Below the pieces are notes generated by a model. The model was not told where the DNA came from. It ran no database searches and saw only the letters and a program-made list of their open reading frames with translations. Shown here piece by piece: positions 43,326 to 51,540 of a stretch of 64,000 nt of DNA. Positions within the stretch are counted from its first letter, which is position 1; each line of letters opens with the position of its first letter. Source of the DNA: Tolypothrix tenuis PCC 7101 (lineage in GTDB: Bacteria > Cyanobacteriota > Cyanobacteriia > Cyanobacteriales > Nostocaceae). The position numbers were made by a program, and so were the translations under genes. The stretch lies in NCBI RefSeq assembly GCF_002368295.1, contig NZ_AP018248.1, forward strand, positions 8,077,974-8,141,973, written 5' to 3'.

Positions 43326-44375
43326 ATGACTCGTTATGATAAGATTTTTAACTCAAAAGAAACCACAGAAGATGTTTTGAATCCAGAAGAAGCTGTAGCC
43401 GCGATCGCGGTGATCACTGCGATCGCAGATTCTTCTCTAGAAGATGTAGATGCAGAAAGTTTAGCCAGCGTTCTGTGGGATTTCGAGGTTTTTGACGAAT
43501 ATGCAGAAGAGGAAATCACCGAAATCGTCTATAGATTAATCGACATCGCCGAAACAGATGGACTCGGCGCTTTGTACAATATCGCCAGCGCCGCCTTAGG
43601 GGATGATATTGTACTGGATGGGTTTGCGGCTGGTGTCATTGTACTTATAGACGAAGAATTGACGATTCCGCCAGCAAAACAGGCTTATCTAAAAGAATTA
43701 CAAGCAGCGTTGGATTTAGAAGATGAAGAAGCACAGGAAATTATTCAAGAGGTAATTGCTGCTGTTGAAGAAGGAGAAAATGCTGAGTTTGCAGATGACG
43801 AAGCGGAAATTACCTTACCTGAAGACTATCTTGATTCTGTGTATGAATCGCCTTTAGGAAATTTTACAGTTCCCATTCCAGTTAAATCAGAGAATGGAGG
43901 GAGAATTCAAAGCCAGGAAGGAGTAGTTGGCTTTTCTGATGACATAGGGACTTTATTACGAATTGATTATTATCCACTTCTCCCGGAATACCTTGAAGAT
44001 ATAGAAACTGTTGGACAGGAAGAATATCTCCAATCAATTTTAGTAGAAAAATATGTACCTCAAGCAATTTATGCTAATGTACCCAATTCGGAAATCAAGT
44101 ATGCTGAATATTTAGAAGATGCCTTAGATGGTGCTTACTACGTATTAGTTGATATGCCGCAAGGTTCAACAATTTCTAAGCAAGAAAATAACGGCAATGC
44201 TAAAAGATTAGATGCCTACCGAGGGTTAATTACCTTTATGAATTCTGATTTTTTATATATAGTCAGCAGTCAGCGCAGCTTCTTGAATGGCGACAAACCT
44301 GCACCTTTAGAAGAAGAAATCGAGAACATTAAAGAACAGATTTTAGATTTTGTAGAAAGTATCGAGTTTAATTAG
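43326..44375 (+). CDS. TerB-like acidic protein with unknown C-terminal domain
   Basis: A 349-residue protein started at ATG 43326, which has GGAGG 9 bp upstream; an in-frame TTG lies five codons further up. Residues about 18-145 are an acidic all-helical domain resembling TerB (NPEEAVAAIAVITAIADSSLED, then LIDEELTIPPAKQAYLKEL). The C-terminal half (about 155-345, YESPLGNFTVPIPVKSENGG) looks like a separate alpha/beta domain found in other cyanobacterial hypotheticals. No metal-binding residues stand out. Confidence 0.7.
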   Translation: MTRYDKIFNSKETTEDVLNPEEAVAAIAVITAIADSSLEDVDAESLASVLWDFEVFDEYAEEEITEIVYRLIDIAETDGLGALYNIASAALGDDIVLDGFAAGVIVLIDEELTIPPAKQAYLKELQAALDLEDEEAQEIIQEVIAAVEEGENAEFADDEAEITLPEDYLDSVYESPLGNFTVPIPVKSENGGRIQSQEGVVGFSDDIGTLLRIDYYPLLPEYLEDIETVGQEEYLQSILVEKYVPQAIYANVPNSEIKYAEYLEDALDGAYYVLVDMPQGSTISKQENNGNAKRLDAYRGLITFMNSDFLYIVSSQRSFLNGDKPAPLEEEIENIKEQILDFVESIEFN

Positions 44376-44877
44376 CAAAATTATAGTCATCCCTCTGTAG
44401 TGAAAGCAGGGGGATAAGTATTTGGGGAAGGGGTAATTGGTAATTGGTAATTGGTAATTGGTAATTGGTAATTGGTCAATTTTGTAGGGTGGGAACTGCT
44501 AATATTTCTTTAAAAAAACAGATTTTGATTGCTTTTTAAGGATTAAATGTTTTTTCTTTGCCTTTCCCCTTTCCCTTTTTTCCCCTTACCCTACAAGTAT
44601 TGAGAGTGGTTGACAATTTACTAAGAGTGATCGCATTATCCAATGGTCTAAAAATGCGTGGAACGAGCAAGTTCTTCTGTAAGCTGAAATTAGCTCTTTT
44701 CTCTATGGGAGAAAATTTATCAGATGTCAAATGATGAATAATTTGGGTGGTTGAGTTGGTAATATGTCAAACTATCATCGGCACGTGTATTAGCCGGATC
44801 TGATAAAAACTTGCTATAACCTGTGTGCAGACAGAATCGTCATTTCTCGTTGAATCTCATTGTGAACCCTAAAATAT
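44376..44877. other. Intergenic region with STRR upstream of the exporter operon
   Basis: 502 bp. GTAATTG repeats six times (44432-44477). A purine/pyrimidine-biased CCTTTCCCC-type repeat lies at 44550-44595. The remaining ~250 bp must contain the promoter of the exporter operon; I see no clear boxes. A short minus-strand frame here is built from the repeat and not credible. Confidence 0.5.
44432..44477. repeat. STRR heptamer (GTAATTG)6
   Basis: Six near-perfect iterations of GTAATTG, a canonical short tandem repeat of heterocystous cyanobacteria. Confidence 0.9.
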
Positions 44878-46140
44878 ATGGCGCAGCCACTCTCACCTCC
44901 TCAAGAACCTTTTGACACTGGGACAGCAACTAAAGGCAAACACAAACTTTCTCCTCGTTTGTTGATACCTTTAGGTTTATTACTCACAGGTATTGGGATT
45001 TTCACCTCCTATGTGATTTCCTCGAACTCACAAGCCAATACGCTGCGAGTAACTGGTCGGATTGAAGGTTATGAAACTGATATTGGCGCTAAAGTAGCGG
45101 GAAGAATTGAGTCTGTAGCGGTGCGCGAAGGCGATACTGTGCAAAAAAATCAAGTTATTGTCAAGCTAGACGACGCAGAGATCCAAGCTCAACTTAAAGG
45201 TGCATTGGCGCGTGTGGATGCGATGCAAAAGCAAGAAGAACAAGCACGCTTGCAAATTAGTATTTTAGAAAGTCAAATTTTAGAAAATCAATTGGTTTTA
45301 AAACAGGCTTTGGGAGATGCGAAAGGTCGGATTTTTCAGGCGGAATCATCAGTAGCCTCCAGTCAAGCGCAGCTAAATCAAGCGATCGCCAATGTAGAAC
45401 AAGCCAAATCTGAGTTGAAATTGGCGCAAATGAACCGCGATCGCTACGCTAGATTGGTAAATCAGGGAGCTGTAACTAGGCAACAATACGATCAAGCGCA
45501 AACTAGCTGGGAAACTGCTTTAGCTAACCTCAGATCCCGTCAAGCGGCTGTCGATTCTTTCCGCAAATTAGTCAATTCAGCTCAAGGACAATTAACCCAA
45601 GCTCAAAGTTCTGGGTATAACCCCTCCATTCGCAGCACTCAACTCACTGGCTTAACCACGCAATTGGCGCAAACTCGCTTGAAACTCGCCGCTGCACAAG
45701 CTGATGTCGCCAATGCTAAAGCCTCTCAGCAGGAAATGAAAGCCAAAATTGCCGACCTCAACGTCATTAGTCCAATTAACGGCGTAGTTGTCAGCCGCAG
45801 TGTAGAACCAGGTGCAGTTGTAACCACTGGCAAAACTCTCCTGACAATAATTGATCCCAAGACAGTCTATCTCCGTGGTTTTATTCCCCAAGGCGATATT
45901 GGGAAAGTGCGCGTCGGTCAAGAAGCCAAGATATTTCTAGACTCAGCAGTTAAAAAACCCCTGAGTGCTAAGGTTGCTGCTATTGATACTCAAGCATCTT
46001 TTACCCCAGAGAATATTTATTTCCAACAAGACCGAGTAAAACAAGTCTTTGGTGTGAAAATTACCATCGACAACCCCGAAGGATTTGCTAAACCAGGAAT
46101 GCCGGCAGATGGGGAGATTGATATTTCGTTGGAGAAGTAG
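44878..46140 (+). CDS. HlyD-family membrane fusion protein (YbhG-like)
   Basis: A 420-residue periplasmic adaptor that links an inner-membrane ABC exporter to the envelope. It has a cytosolic N-terminus, one membrane helix (about 28-48), a split lipoyl domain (VAGRIESVAVREGDTVQKNQ near 75, and INGVVVSRSVEPGAVVTTGK near 300), a long alpha-hairpin of Gln/Ala-rich coiled coil (about 105-280) and a C-terminal beta domain. It is the first gene of a YbhGFSR-like operon with the dual ATPase and two permeases. Confidence 0.88.
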   Translation: MAQPLSPPQEPFDTGTATKGKHKLSPRLLIPLGLLLTGIGIFTSYVISSNSQANTLRVTGRIEGYETDIGAKVAGRIESVAVREGDTVQKNQVIVKLDDAEIQAQLKGALARVDAMQKQEEQARLQISILESQILENQLVLKQALGDAKGRIFQAESSVASSQAQLNQAIANVEQAKSELKLAQMNRDRYARLVNQGAVTRQQYDQAQTSWETALANLRSRQAAVDSFRKLVNSAQGQLTQAQSSGYNPSIRSTQLTGLTTQLAQTRLKLAAAQADVANAKASQQEMKAKIADLNVISPINGVVVSRSVEPGAVVTTGKTLLTIIDPKTVYLRGFIPQGDIGKVRVGQEAKIFLDSAVKKPLSAKVAAIDTQASFTPENIYFQQDRVKQVFGVKITIDNPEGFAKPGMPADGEIDISLEK

Positions 46141-46275
46141 GGGTTGGGGATTGGGGACTGGGGATTGGGGACTGGGGAGATGAGGGAGATGAGGGAGATA
46201 AGGTAGACAAACCCCAATTACCCATTACCAATTACCCATTACCAAATGACAAATGACCAATGACAAATGACAAAT
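46141..46275. repeat. Mixed STRR block between adaptor and ATPase genes
   Basis: GGGGACT/GGGGATT iterations (46141-46178), GATGAGGGA (46179-46204), ATTACCC (46216-46246) and AATGACA (46244-46275). The last block runs into the ATPase gene, whose start codon at 46260 lies within it. Confidence 0.8.
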
Positions 46276-48218
46276 GTGTCGTAATTGAAGTGGAGGCTTT
46301 ACAAAAACGCTACGGCAAATTAGTTGCTGTGAAGGGGATTGATTTTGCTGTCAAGCAGGGAGAGATTTTTGGCTTAATTGGCCCTGATGGTGCGGGAAAA
46401 ACTACGACATTCCACATTTTGGGTGGGGTGATGGAAGCATCGGCTGGGAATATCCAGATTTTAGGTAAGCCTCCCCGGGATGCACGTTTATCTATTGGTT
46501 ACCTAACACAGCAATTTTCTTTGTATCTTGACCTCAGCATTGATGAAAATCTCCGTTATAGCGCTGGCTTGCGTGAAGTTCCTGAGAATGTTTTTGTACA
46601 GCGTCGCCATAAATACCTGCGATTAATGAGTTTGGAGAAATTTGGCGATCGCTTGGCGGGTCGTCTCTCCGGTGGGATGAAGCAGAAGTTGGCTTTGTGT
46701 TGTGCGTTGATTTCTCAACCAGAAATTTTATTGCTAGATGAACCGACGACGGGTGTTGACCCAGTATCGAGGCGGGAATTTTGGGATGTTTTAGCGGCGA
46801 TTGCGGCGGAAGGTGTGACTGTAGTGGTTGCTACACCTTATCTCGATGAAGCCGAGAGATGCGATCGCATTGCTTTAATGTATGAGGGAGAAATTCAGCA
46901 AGTTGGTACGCTTTCCCAGTTGCGAGAAAGTTTAGGTTTACAACGTTTAGAAGTTCGCACCAATCACATAGAAGCAGCAGAGAAAGTATTACATGAAGCT
47001 AGCAATAATACCCAAACATCTATTGTCGATATCCAAACTTTTGGCGATAGGTTAGATGTCTTAGCAAAAGACATCGTTACAGCACAAGCCGCAGTCGAGA
47101 AAATTTTTACACAAAACAAATTACAACTAGACAATATTCAAGCTGCAGATGCAACCCTAGAAAATGTTTTTGTCACCCGTTTACGTGCATCTGGAAATGA
47201 CCCAGAATTCCTTCCTTTTCCTCGTACTAAAAAAGGGACTGGGGACTGGGGACTGGGGATAGGTGATAGGGTAAACAATTTTGCTTCTGTGGCAATTGGT
47301 GCAAATAACTTACGAAAAGTCTTTGGGGATTTTGTCGCAGTTAAAGGTGTAGATTTAGAAATTCGCTATGGCGAAATTTATGGATTATTAGGAGCAAATG
47401 GTGCAGGTAAAACAACTACAATTAAAATTCTCTGCGGACTGCTAGAACCAACATCAGGAAATATTACCTTAGCGGGACAAACTCAAAATTTACGTAGCAG
47501 TGCTTTACGACAACGCATTGGTTACATGAGCCAAAAATTTACACTCTACGATGATTTAACTATTATCCAGAATCTCGAATTTTATTGTGGAGTTTACGGC
47601 GTACCTAGAAGATTACGCCGCAGAAAAATTGATTGGGTATTGGCGACTTGTGGCTTAGTCGGTAGAGAAAATATGCTTACCGGACAACTTCCAGGAGGTT
47701 GGAAGCAACGCGTCGCCTTTGGTGCTTCCGTAATGCATGAACCAGAAATTCTCTTTTTAGACGAACCCACATCAGGAGTAGACCCCTTAGCGCGTCGTCA
47801 ATTTTGGCGCTTAATTAATGAGTTTGCCAGATCCGGAACAGCAATATTAGTAACAACCCATTATTTAGAAGAAGCCGAACAATGTAACCGCATGGGCTTT
47901 ATGGTAGCAGGTGAAGTAGTAGTTCAAGGTTCACCCAGCGAAATTAAAGCCGCTCAACCAGGACAATTAATCGAGATAGTCACCGACAAAACGCAAACAG
48001 CCTCTAATTTACTGAAAACACAATTAGCAGCTTGGCGAGTCTCAATTTTTGGCGATCGCCTCCACCTAGTTCTCGACTATCCCGACTCCGAAATTCCCCA
48101 TATTCGCTCAACTCTCGAAAATAATAGTATCAATATTCATTCCCTACGCTCTATCCCCTTCTCCCTCGAAGATGCTTTCATTGGCATAGTACAGCGCATA
48201 GGGGGGACTGGGGATTAG
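46260..48218 (+). CDS. Dual ATP-binding ABC transporter subunit (YbhF-like)
   Basis: A 652-residue protein with two complete ABC cassettes. Cassette 1 (about 5-305): GPDGAGKTTTF, LSGGMKQKLAL, LLLDEPTTGVD. Cassette 2 (about 345-645): GANGAGKTTTI, the signature changed to LPGGWKQRVAF, LFLDEPTSGVD. It powers the ABC-2 permeases encoded downstream. The linker near 320-345 includes GTGDWGLGIGD, encoded by GGGGACT repeat DNA (about 47234-47262). The ATG at 46260 sits inside an AATGACA repeat, with no clear ribosome site. Confidence 0.9.
   Translation: MTNDKCVVIEVEALQKRYGKLVAVKGIDFAVKQGEIFGLIGPDGAGKTTTFHILGGVMEASAGNIQILGKPPRDARLSIGYLTQQFSLYLDLSIDENLRYSAGLREVPENVFVQRRHKYLRLMSLEKFGDRLAGRLSGGMKQKLALCCALISQPEILLLDEPTTGVDPVSRREFWDVLAAIAAEGVTVVVATPYLDEAERCDRIALMYEGEIQQVGTLSQLRESLGLQRLEVRTNHIEAAEKVLHEASNNTQTSIVDIQTFGDRLDVLAKDIVTAQAAVEKIFTQNKLQLDNIQAADATLENVFVTRLRASGNDPEFLPFPRTKKGTGDWGLGIGDRVNNFASVAIGANNLRKVFGDFVAVKGVDLEIRYGEIYGLLGANGAGKTTTIKILCGLLEPTSGNITLAGQTQNLRSSALRQRIGYMSQKFTLYDDLTIIQNLEFYCGVYGVPRRLRRRKIDWVLATCGLVGRENMLTGQLPGGWKQRVAFGASVMHEPEILFLDEPTSGVDPLARRQFWRLINEFARSGTAILVTTHYLEEAEQCNRMGFMVAGEVVVQGSPSEIKAAQPGQLIEIVTDKTQTASNLLKTQLAAWRVSIFGDRLHLVLDYPDSEIPHIRSTLENNSINIHSLRSIPFSLEDAFIGIVQRIGGTGD
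47234..47262. repeat. In-frame GGGGACT repeat within the dual ABC ATPase gene
   Basis: Three iterations of GGGGACT-like sequence lie exactly at the linker between the two ABC cassettes. The same unit occurs intergenically on either side of this gene (46141-46178 and 48205-48246). Confidence 0.75.
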
Positions 48219-48303
48219 GGATTGGGGACTGGGGACTGGGGACTGGGAGATGAGGAAGATGAGAAGAAATTCCCATTACCAATTACCAATTACCAATTAC
48301 CAA
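48205..48303. repeat. STRR between ATPase and permease genes
   Basis: GGGGACT iterations (48205-48246), GATGAGGAA and ATTACCA iterations (48265-48301) reach the permease start codon. The stop codon of the ATPase gene falls inside the block. Confidence 0.8.
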
Positions 48304-49443
48304 ATGAAAAGAATTTTATCTCAATGTCGCAAAGAATTAGCACAATTTAGGCGCGATCGCCTTTCTTTAGCGCTGGCGTTTCTTTTACCATTAATCACCT
48401 TAATTATTTTTGGTTTTGTGATTCGTCTGGAATCGAAAAATATTCCGTTATTTATCCAAGATTTCGATAACAGTCCTCTCAGTCGTAGCTATATTGAGCG
48501 CTTATTTGCTACTAATCAATTTGAACCTATTCAAAATTCTAGTTTTCCTTTTTTTCCTGCAAAGGAAAGTCCAGAAATTCGCAATCCTCAAACAGCCATT
48601 GATCAAGGATTAGCGAAAGCTTCTATCGTCATTCCTCCAGATTTTAGCCGTCGCATCAAATCAGGTTTAAGTACTGATGTTCAAGTCTTAGTAGATGGAA
48701 CTGATGTAAATAATGCCCGAATTATTAAAAACAGTATTCAAGCCACCACAATATTTTTCTTAAGAGATTCTGGTTTGCAATCTGCATTTGATAAAATCAT
48801 TACTCATATCCGCCTGTGGTTCAATCCCGGTAGAAAAGAATCCTTGTATATCGTACCTGGTATTTATGCCGTTATTTTGTGGATTTATCCCTCATTATTA
48901 ACAGCAGTTGCTATGGTACGCGAAAAAGAAAAAGGTACAATCTTACAAGTTTATGCCTCTAGTCTCACTGCCGAAGAATTACTTTTAGGCAAAGGTTTAG
49001 CTTTTCTACTAATTGGTATCTGCATAGCCATAGTTATTATGCTGATCAGTGCTATCATTTGGCAATTATCTTGGGTAGTAGAGCCAACTTCTTTATTAAT
49101 AGGAACGCTACTATTTTTAATAGATAGTGTCATGTTTGGTTTATTAATTGGCGTGCGAGTCCCTAACCAAAATGCTGCGGTTCAAGCTGTAGCCTTATTA
49201 GGCTTTCTCACAGCTTTACTACTATCAGGATTTATTTATCCTCTCAGCAACATACCATTTCCACTCTCACTATTTTCTGCAATCATTCCCGCCAGATACT
49301 ATATTACAATTACCCGTGATGCCTACGTGCGCGGTACTGGCTGGGTAGGTATTTGGTTTTCTATAGTAATGCTAATTATTTTAGGATTATTATTATTTAA
49401 TGTTGCACGTCGCATTTTAAAGCGAATGCAACTTTCAGATTAG
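48304..49443 (+). CDS. ABC-2 type permease (YbhS-like)
   Basis: A 379-residue ABC-2 membrane subunit. I start at ATG 48304 (MKRILSQCRKELAQFRRDRLS); the open frame begins at 48250, but its first 18 codons are intergenic repeat sequence. It has an N-terminal membrane helix, a large extracytoplasmic domain (about 45-180) with IVIPPDFSRRI, then five membrane helices (about 185-365) with REKEKGTILQVYASSL in the coupling region. It pairs with the second permease at 50405. Confidence 0.88.
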   Translation: MKRILSQCRKELAQFRRDRLSLALAFLLPLITLIIFGFVIRLESKNIPLFIQDFDNSPLSRSYIERLFATNQFEPIQNSSFPFFPAKESPEIRNPQTAIDQGLAKASIVIPPDFSRRIKSGLSTDVQVLVDGTDVNNARIIKNSIQATTIFFLRDSGLQSAFDKIITHIRLWFNPGRKESLYIVPGIYAVILWIYPSLLTAVAMVREKEKGTILQVYASSLTAEELLLGKGLAFLLIGICIAIVIMLISAIIWQLSWVVEPTSLLIGTLLFLIDSVMFGLLIGVRVPNQNAAVQAVALLGFLTALLLSGFIYPLSNIPFPLSLFSAIIPARYYITITRDAYVRGTGWVGIWFSIVMLIILGLLLFNVARRILKRMQLSD

Positions 49444-49621
49444 CTCACACTACCGATTAGCAGAATTAATGTATAAACAACCTGGTGAGTTTCCACAACG
49501 GATGAACAATGATAACTACAGATGCAAAAAAACTTATTTTGCTTCTAGAATGCAAGCAACCCTGCATTCATCAAATGCTAGTGAATAAGTATTCAATCCA
49601 CTATATAAAGGTGAATTAGCT

Positions 49622-49876
49622 ATGCATAGTATTAAATTAAAAAAGCGTATTGGTGCAGATGGAGTTTTACATTTAGATATCCCAGTGGGGATAACAGATA
49701 AAGAAGTGGAAATTATGGTGATTTATCAAACACTAGAAACACAAACTCAGCTAAAAACACCAGAGCAAAGAGGCTGGATGCCTGGCTTTTTTGAAGAGGT
49801 AATTGGTGGTTGGGTTGGAGAACCGCTAGAACGACCATCCCAGGGAGATTATGAAATTAGGGAGCAGCTATTTTGA
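49622..49876 (+). CDS. Antitoxin of a VapBC-type module
   Basis: An 84-residue protein (MHSIKLKKRIGADGVLHLDI) that ends in the usual antitoxin tail shape (WVGEPLERPSQGDYEIREQLF), which would occupy the toxin's active site. The first 40 residues form a beta-rich domain of the kind seen in small cyanobacterial antitoxins. The stop overlaps the toxin start (TTGA), so the two are translationally coupled. It lies between the two permease genes of the exporter. Confidence 0.75.
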   Translation: MHSIKLKKRIGADGVLHLDIPVGITDKEVEIMVIYQTLETQTQLKTPEQRGWMPGFFEEVIGGWVGEPLERPSQGDYEIREQLF

Positions 49877-50280
49877 CTTATCTGCTCGATTCAAATGTTT
49901 GTATCCGCTTAATCAATAACAGTAGTCTGGTGGTAACAAATCGGCTGGCATCCTTACAACCAGAAGATATTGTAATTTCTACGATTACCCTATTAGAACT
50001 TTATTATGGTGCTTACCGTAGCATTCAACTGGAGAGAAATTTAGCAATATTACAACGTTTTTTTAGTCAGTTTAATATCATACATTTAGATTCAGCCGCC
50101 GCAGTCATAGCGGGGAGACTAAGGGCAGAATTGGCTGCGAGTGGTACCCCGATTGGCCCCTATGATGTACAAATTGCTGCTATTGCAATGGCGAATAATT
50201 TAATTTTGGTCACGCATAATACGCGGGAATTTGGGCGAGTGAATGGGTTGCAGATTGAGGATTGGGAGGAAGAGAGTTGA
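49873..50280 (+). CDS. vapC: VapC-like PIN-domain toxin
   Basis: A 135-residue PIN-domain ribonuclease. The acidic metal site is complete: Asp6 (LLDSNVC), Glu42 (LLELYYGA), Asp98 (GPYDVQIAA) and Asn116 (VTHNTREF). The frame starts with TTG at 49873, overlapping the antitoxin stop by 4 bp. Family members cleave tRNA or rRNA. The pair has inserted into the exporter operon in the same orientation, without disturbing either permease frame. Confidence 0.88.
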   Translation: MTYLLDSNVCIRLINNSSLVVTNRLASLQPEDIVISTITLLELYYGAYRSIQLERNLAILQRFFSQFNIIHLDSAAAVIAGRLRAELAASGTPIGPYDVQIAAIAMANNLILVTHNTREFGRVNGLQIEDWEEES

Positions 50281-50404
50281 TGAAAGATAGAGAAGAAGTT
50301 AACTTTGACTCTGGGATTGGTGATTCAAATCCATTAGCGGCAATCAATTCGATTTCAAAAATCAACTCTTCCCCATCACCAAATCCTCCTAACTTTACCT
50401 AAAT

Positions 50405-51529
50405 ATGAACTGGATTCAAACCTTATTTAATAGCCGATTCTGGAGTTTAGCAACTAAAGAATTTCGCCAAATATTACGGAGTCGAGAAACATTAGTATTA
50501 TTAATTATCCCTCCAACAATCCAAATGCTACTTTATGGATTTGCACTCAATCCAGATGTGCATTATTTGAAGTTAGGAGTAGTCGATTATGCAAACACCT
50601 ATGAAAGTAGAGAATTAGTTTCCGTTTTAACAGTCAATAAAGTCTTTACCTTAGAAGAATATCTATACAATGTTCAAGATTTAGGAGAACAGGTACGCCA
50701 AGGAAAAATCACCGCAGGTTTAATTATCCCGCCAGATTTTAAACGGAATTTAGCAGAAGATAAGTCTGGCGAAGTGCAGATTTTAATTGACGCAGTTGAC
50801 GCAAATACAGCAGGTATCGCCCAAGGTTATCTCAATCAGATGATAAATCAATTTGGTCGCCGCTTATCATCTAATCAAGCCCCGCCATTAATTACTCCCC
50901 AAACCACTTTTCTTTATAATCCGGGATTAAAAAGTAGTTGGTTTTTCATCCCAGGAGTTTTAGGATTAGTTTTAACTCTAATTAGTTCTTTAGTCTCTTC
51001 AATCACAGTTGTGAGAGAAAAAGATACAGGAACACTAGAACAATTATTAATGACTCCTGCAGAAGCCTGGGAGATTTTATTGGCTAAAATTGTGCCTTTA
51101 TTTGTGTTACTAATGGGCGATGTAATTTTAGCTTTAAGTATAGGAAAGTTAGTTTTTAGTGTCCCTTTTCGCGGAAATTTTCTACTGTTCTTAGCCCTAT
51201 CAGGACTATATTTATTTGTCGGAATTGGTATTGGAATCATGCTAGCTACAGTTTGCCGTACCCAGCAGCAAGTTGTGCTGACATCATTTTTTATTAATTT
51301 ACCCTTGATTCAACTTTCTGGTGCCATTTCCCCGATAGAAAGTATGCCCATTTTCTTTAAGTATGTATCTCTACTAGATCCCTTGCGCCATTATATAGAA
51401 ATTGTGCGCGGCATACTGCTCAAAGGCGTAGGATTAGAAGTACTTTGGTGGAATGCGATCGCACTTTTTCTCTTCGCTACATTACTCTTATCCATCAGCA
51501 TCAATCAATTCCGCCGCCAACTGAGTTAA
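50405..51529 (+). CDS. ABC-2 type permease (YbhR-like)
   Basis: A 374-residue ABC-2 membrane subunit with the same plan as the upstream permease: N-terminal helix after a basic KEFRQILRSRETL segment, extracytoplasmic domain (about 50-180, with IIPPDFKRNLAEDKSGEV), then five helices (about 185-368) and REKDTGTLEQLLMTPAEAWE before the second helix. It is the last gene of the exporter operon and convergent with recG, 11 bp apart. It is separated from its partner by the toxin-antitoxin pair. Confidence 0.88.
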   Translation: MNWIQTLFNSRFWSLATKEFRQILRSRETLVLLIIPPTIQMLLYGFALNPDVHYLKLGVVDYANTYESRELVSVLTVNKVFTLEEYLYNVQDLGEQVRQGKITAGLIIPPDFKRNLAEDKSGEVQILIDAVDANTAGIAQGYLNQMINQFGRRLSSNQAPPLITPQTTFLYNPGLKSSWFFIPGVLGLVLTLISSLVSSITVVREKDTGTLEQLLMTPAEAWEILLAKIVPLFVLLMGDVILALSIGKLVFSVPFRGNFLLFLALSGLYLFVGIGIGIMLATVCRTQQQVVLTSFFINLPLIQLSGAISPIESMPIFFKYVSLLDPLRHYIEIVRGILLKGVGLEVLWWNAIALFLFATLLLSISINQFRRQLS

Positions 51530-51540
51530 TGGTTATAGCA

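Noticed and set aside
44536..44730. 64-codon minus-strand frame as a gene
   Set aside because: Its C-terminus is encoded by a CCTTTCCCC simple repeat and there is no ribosome site or recognisable domain.
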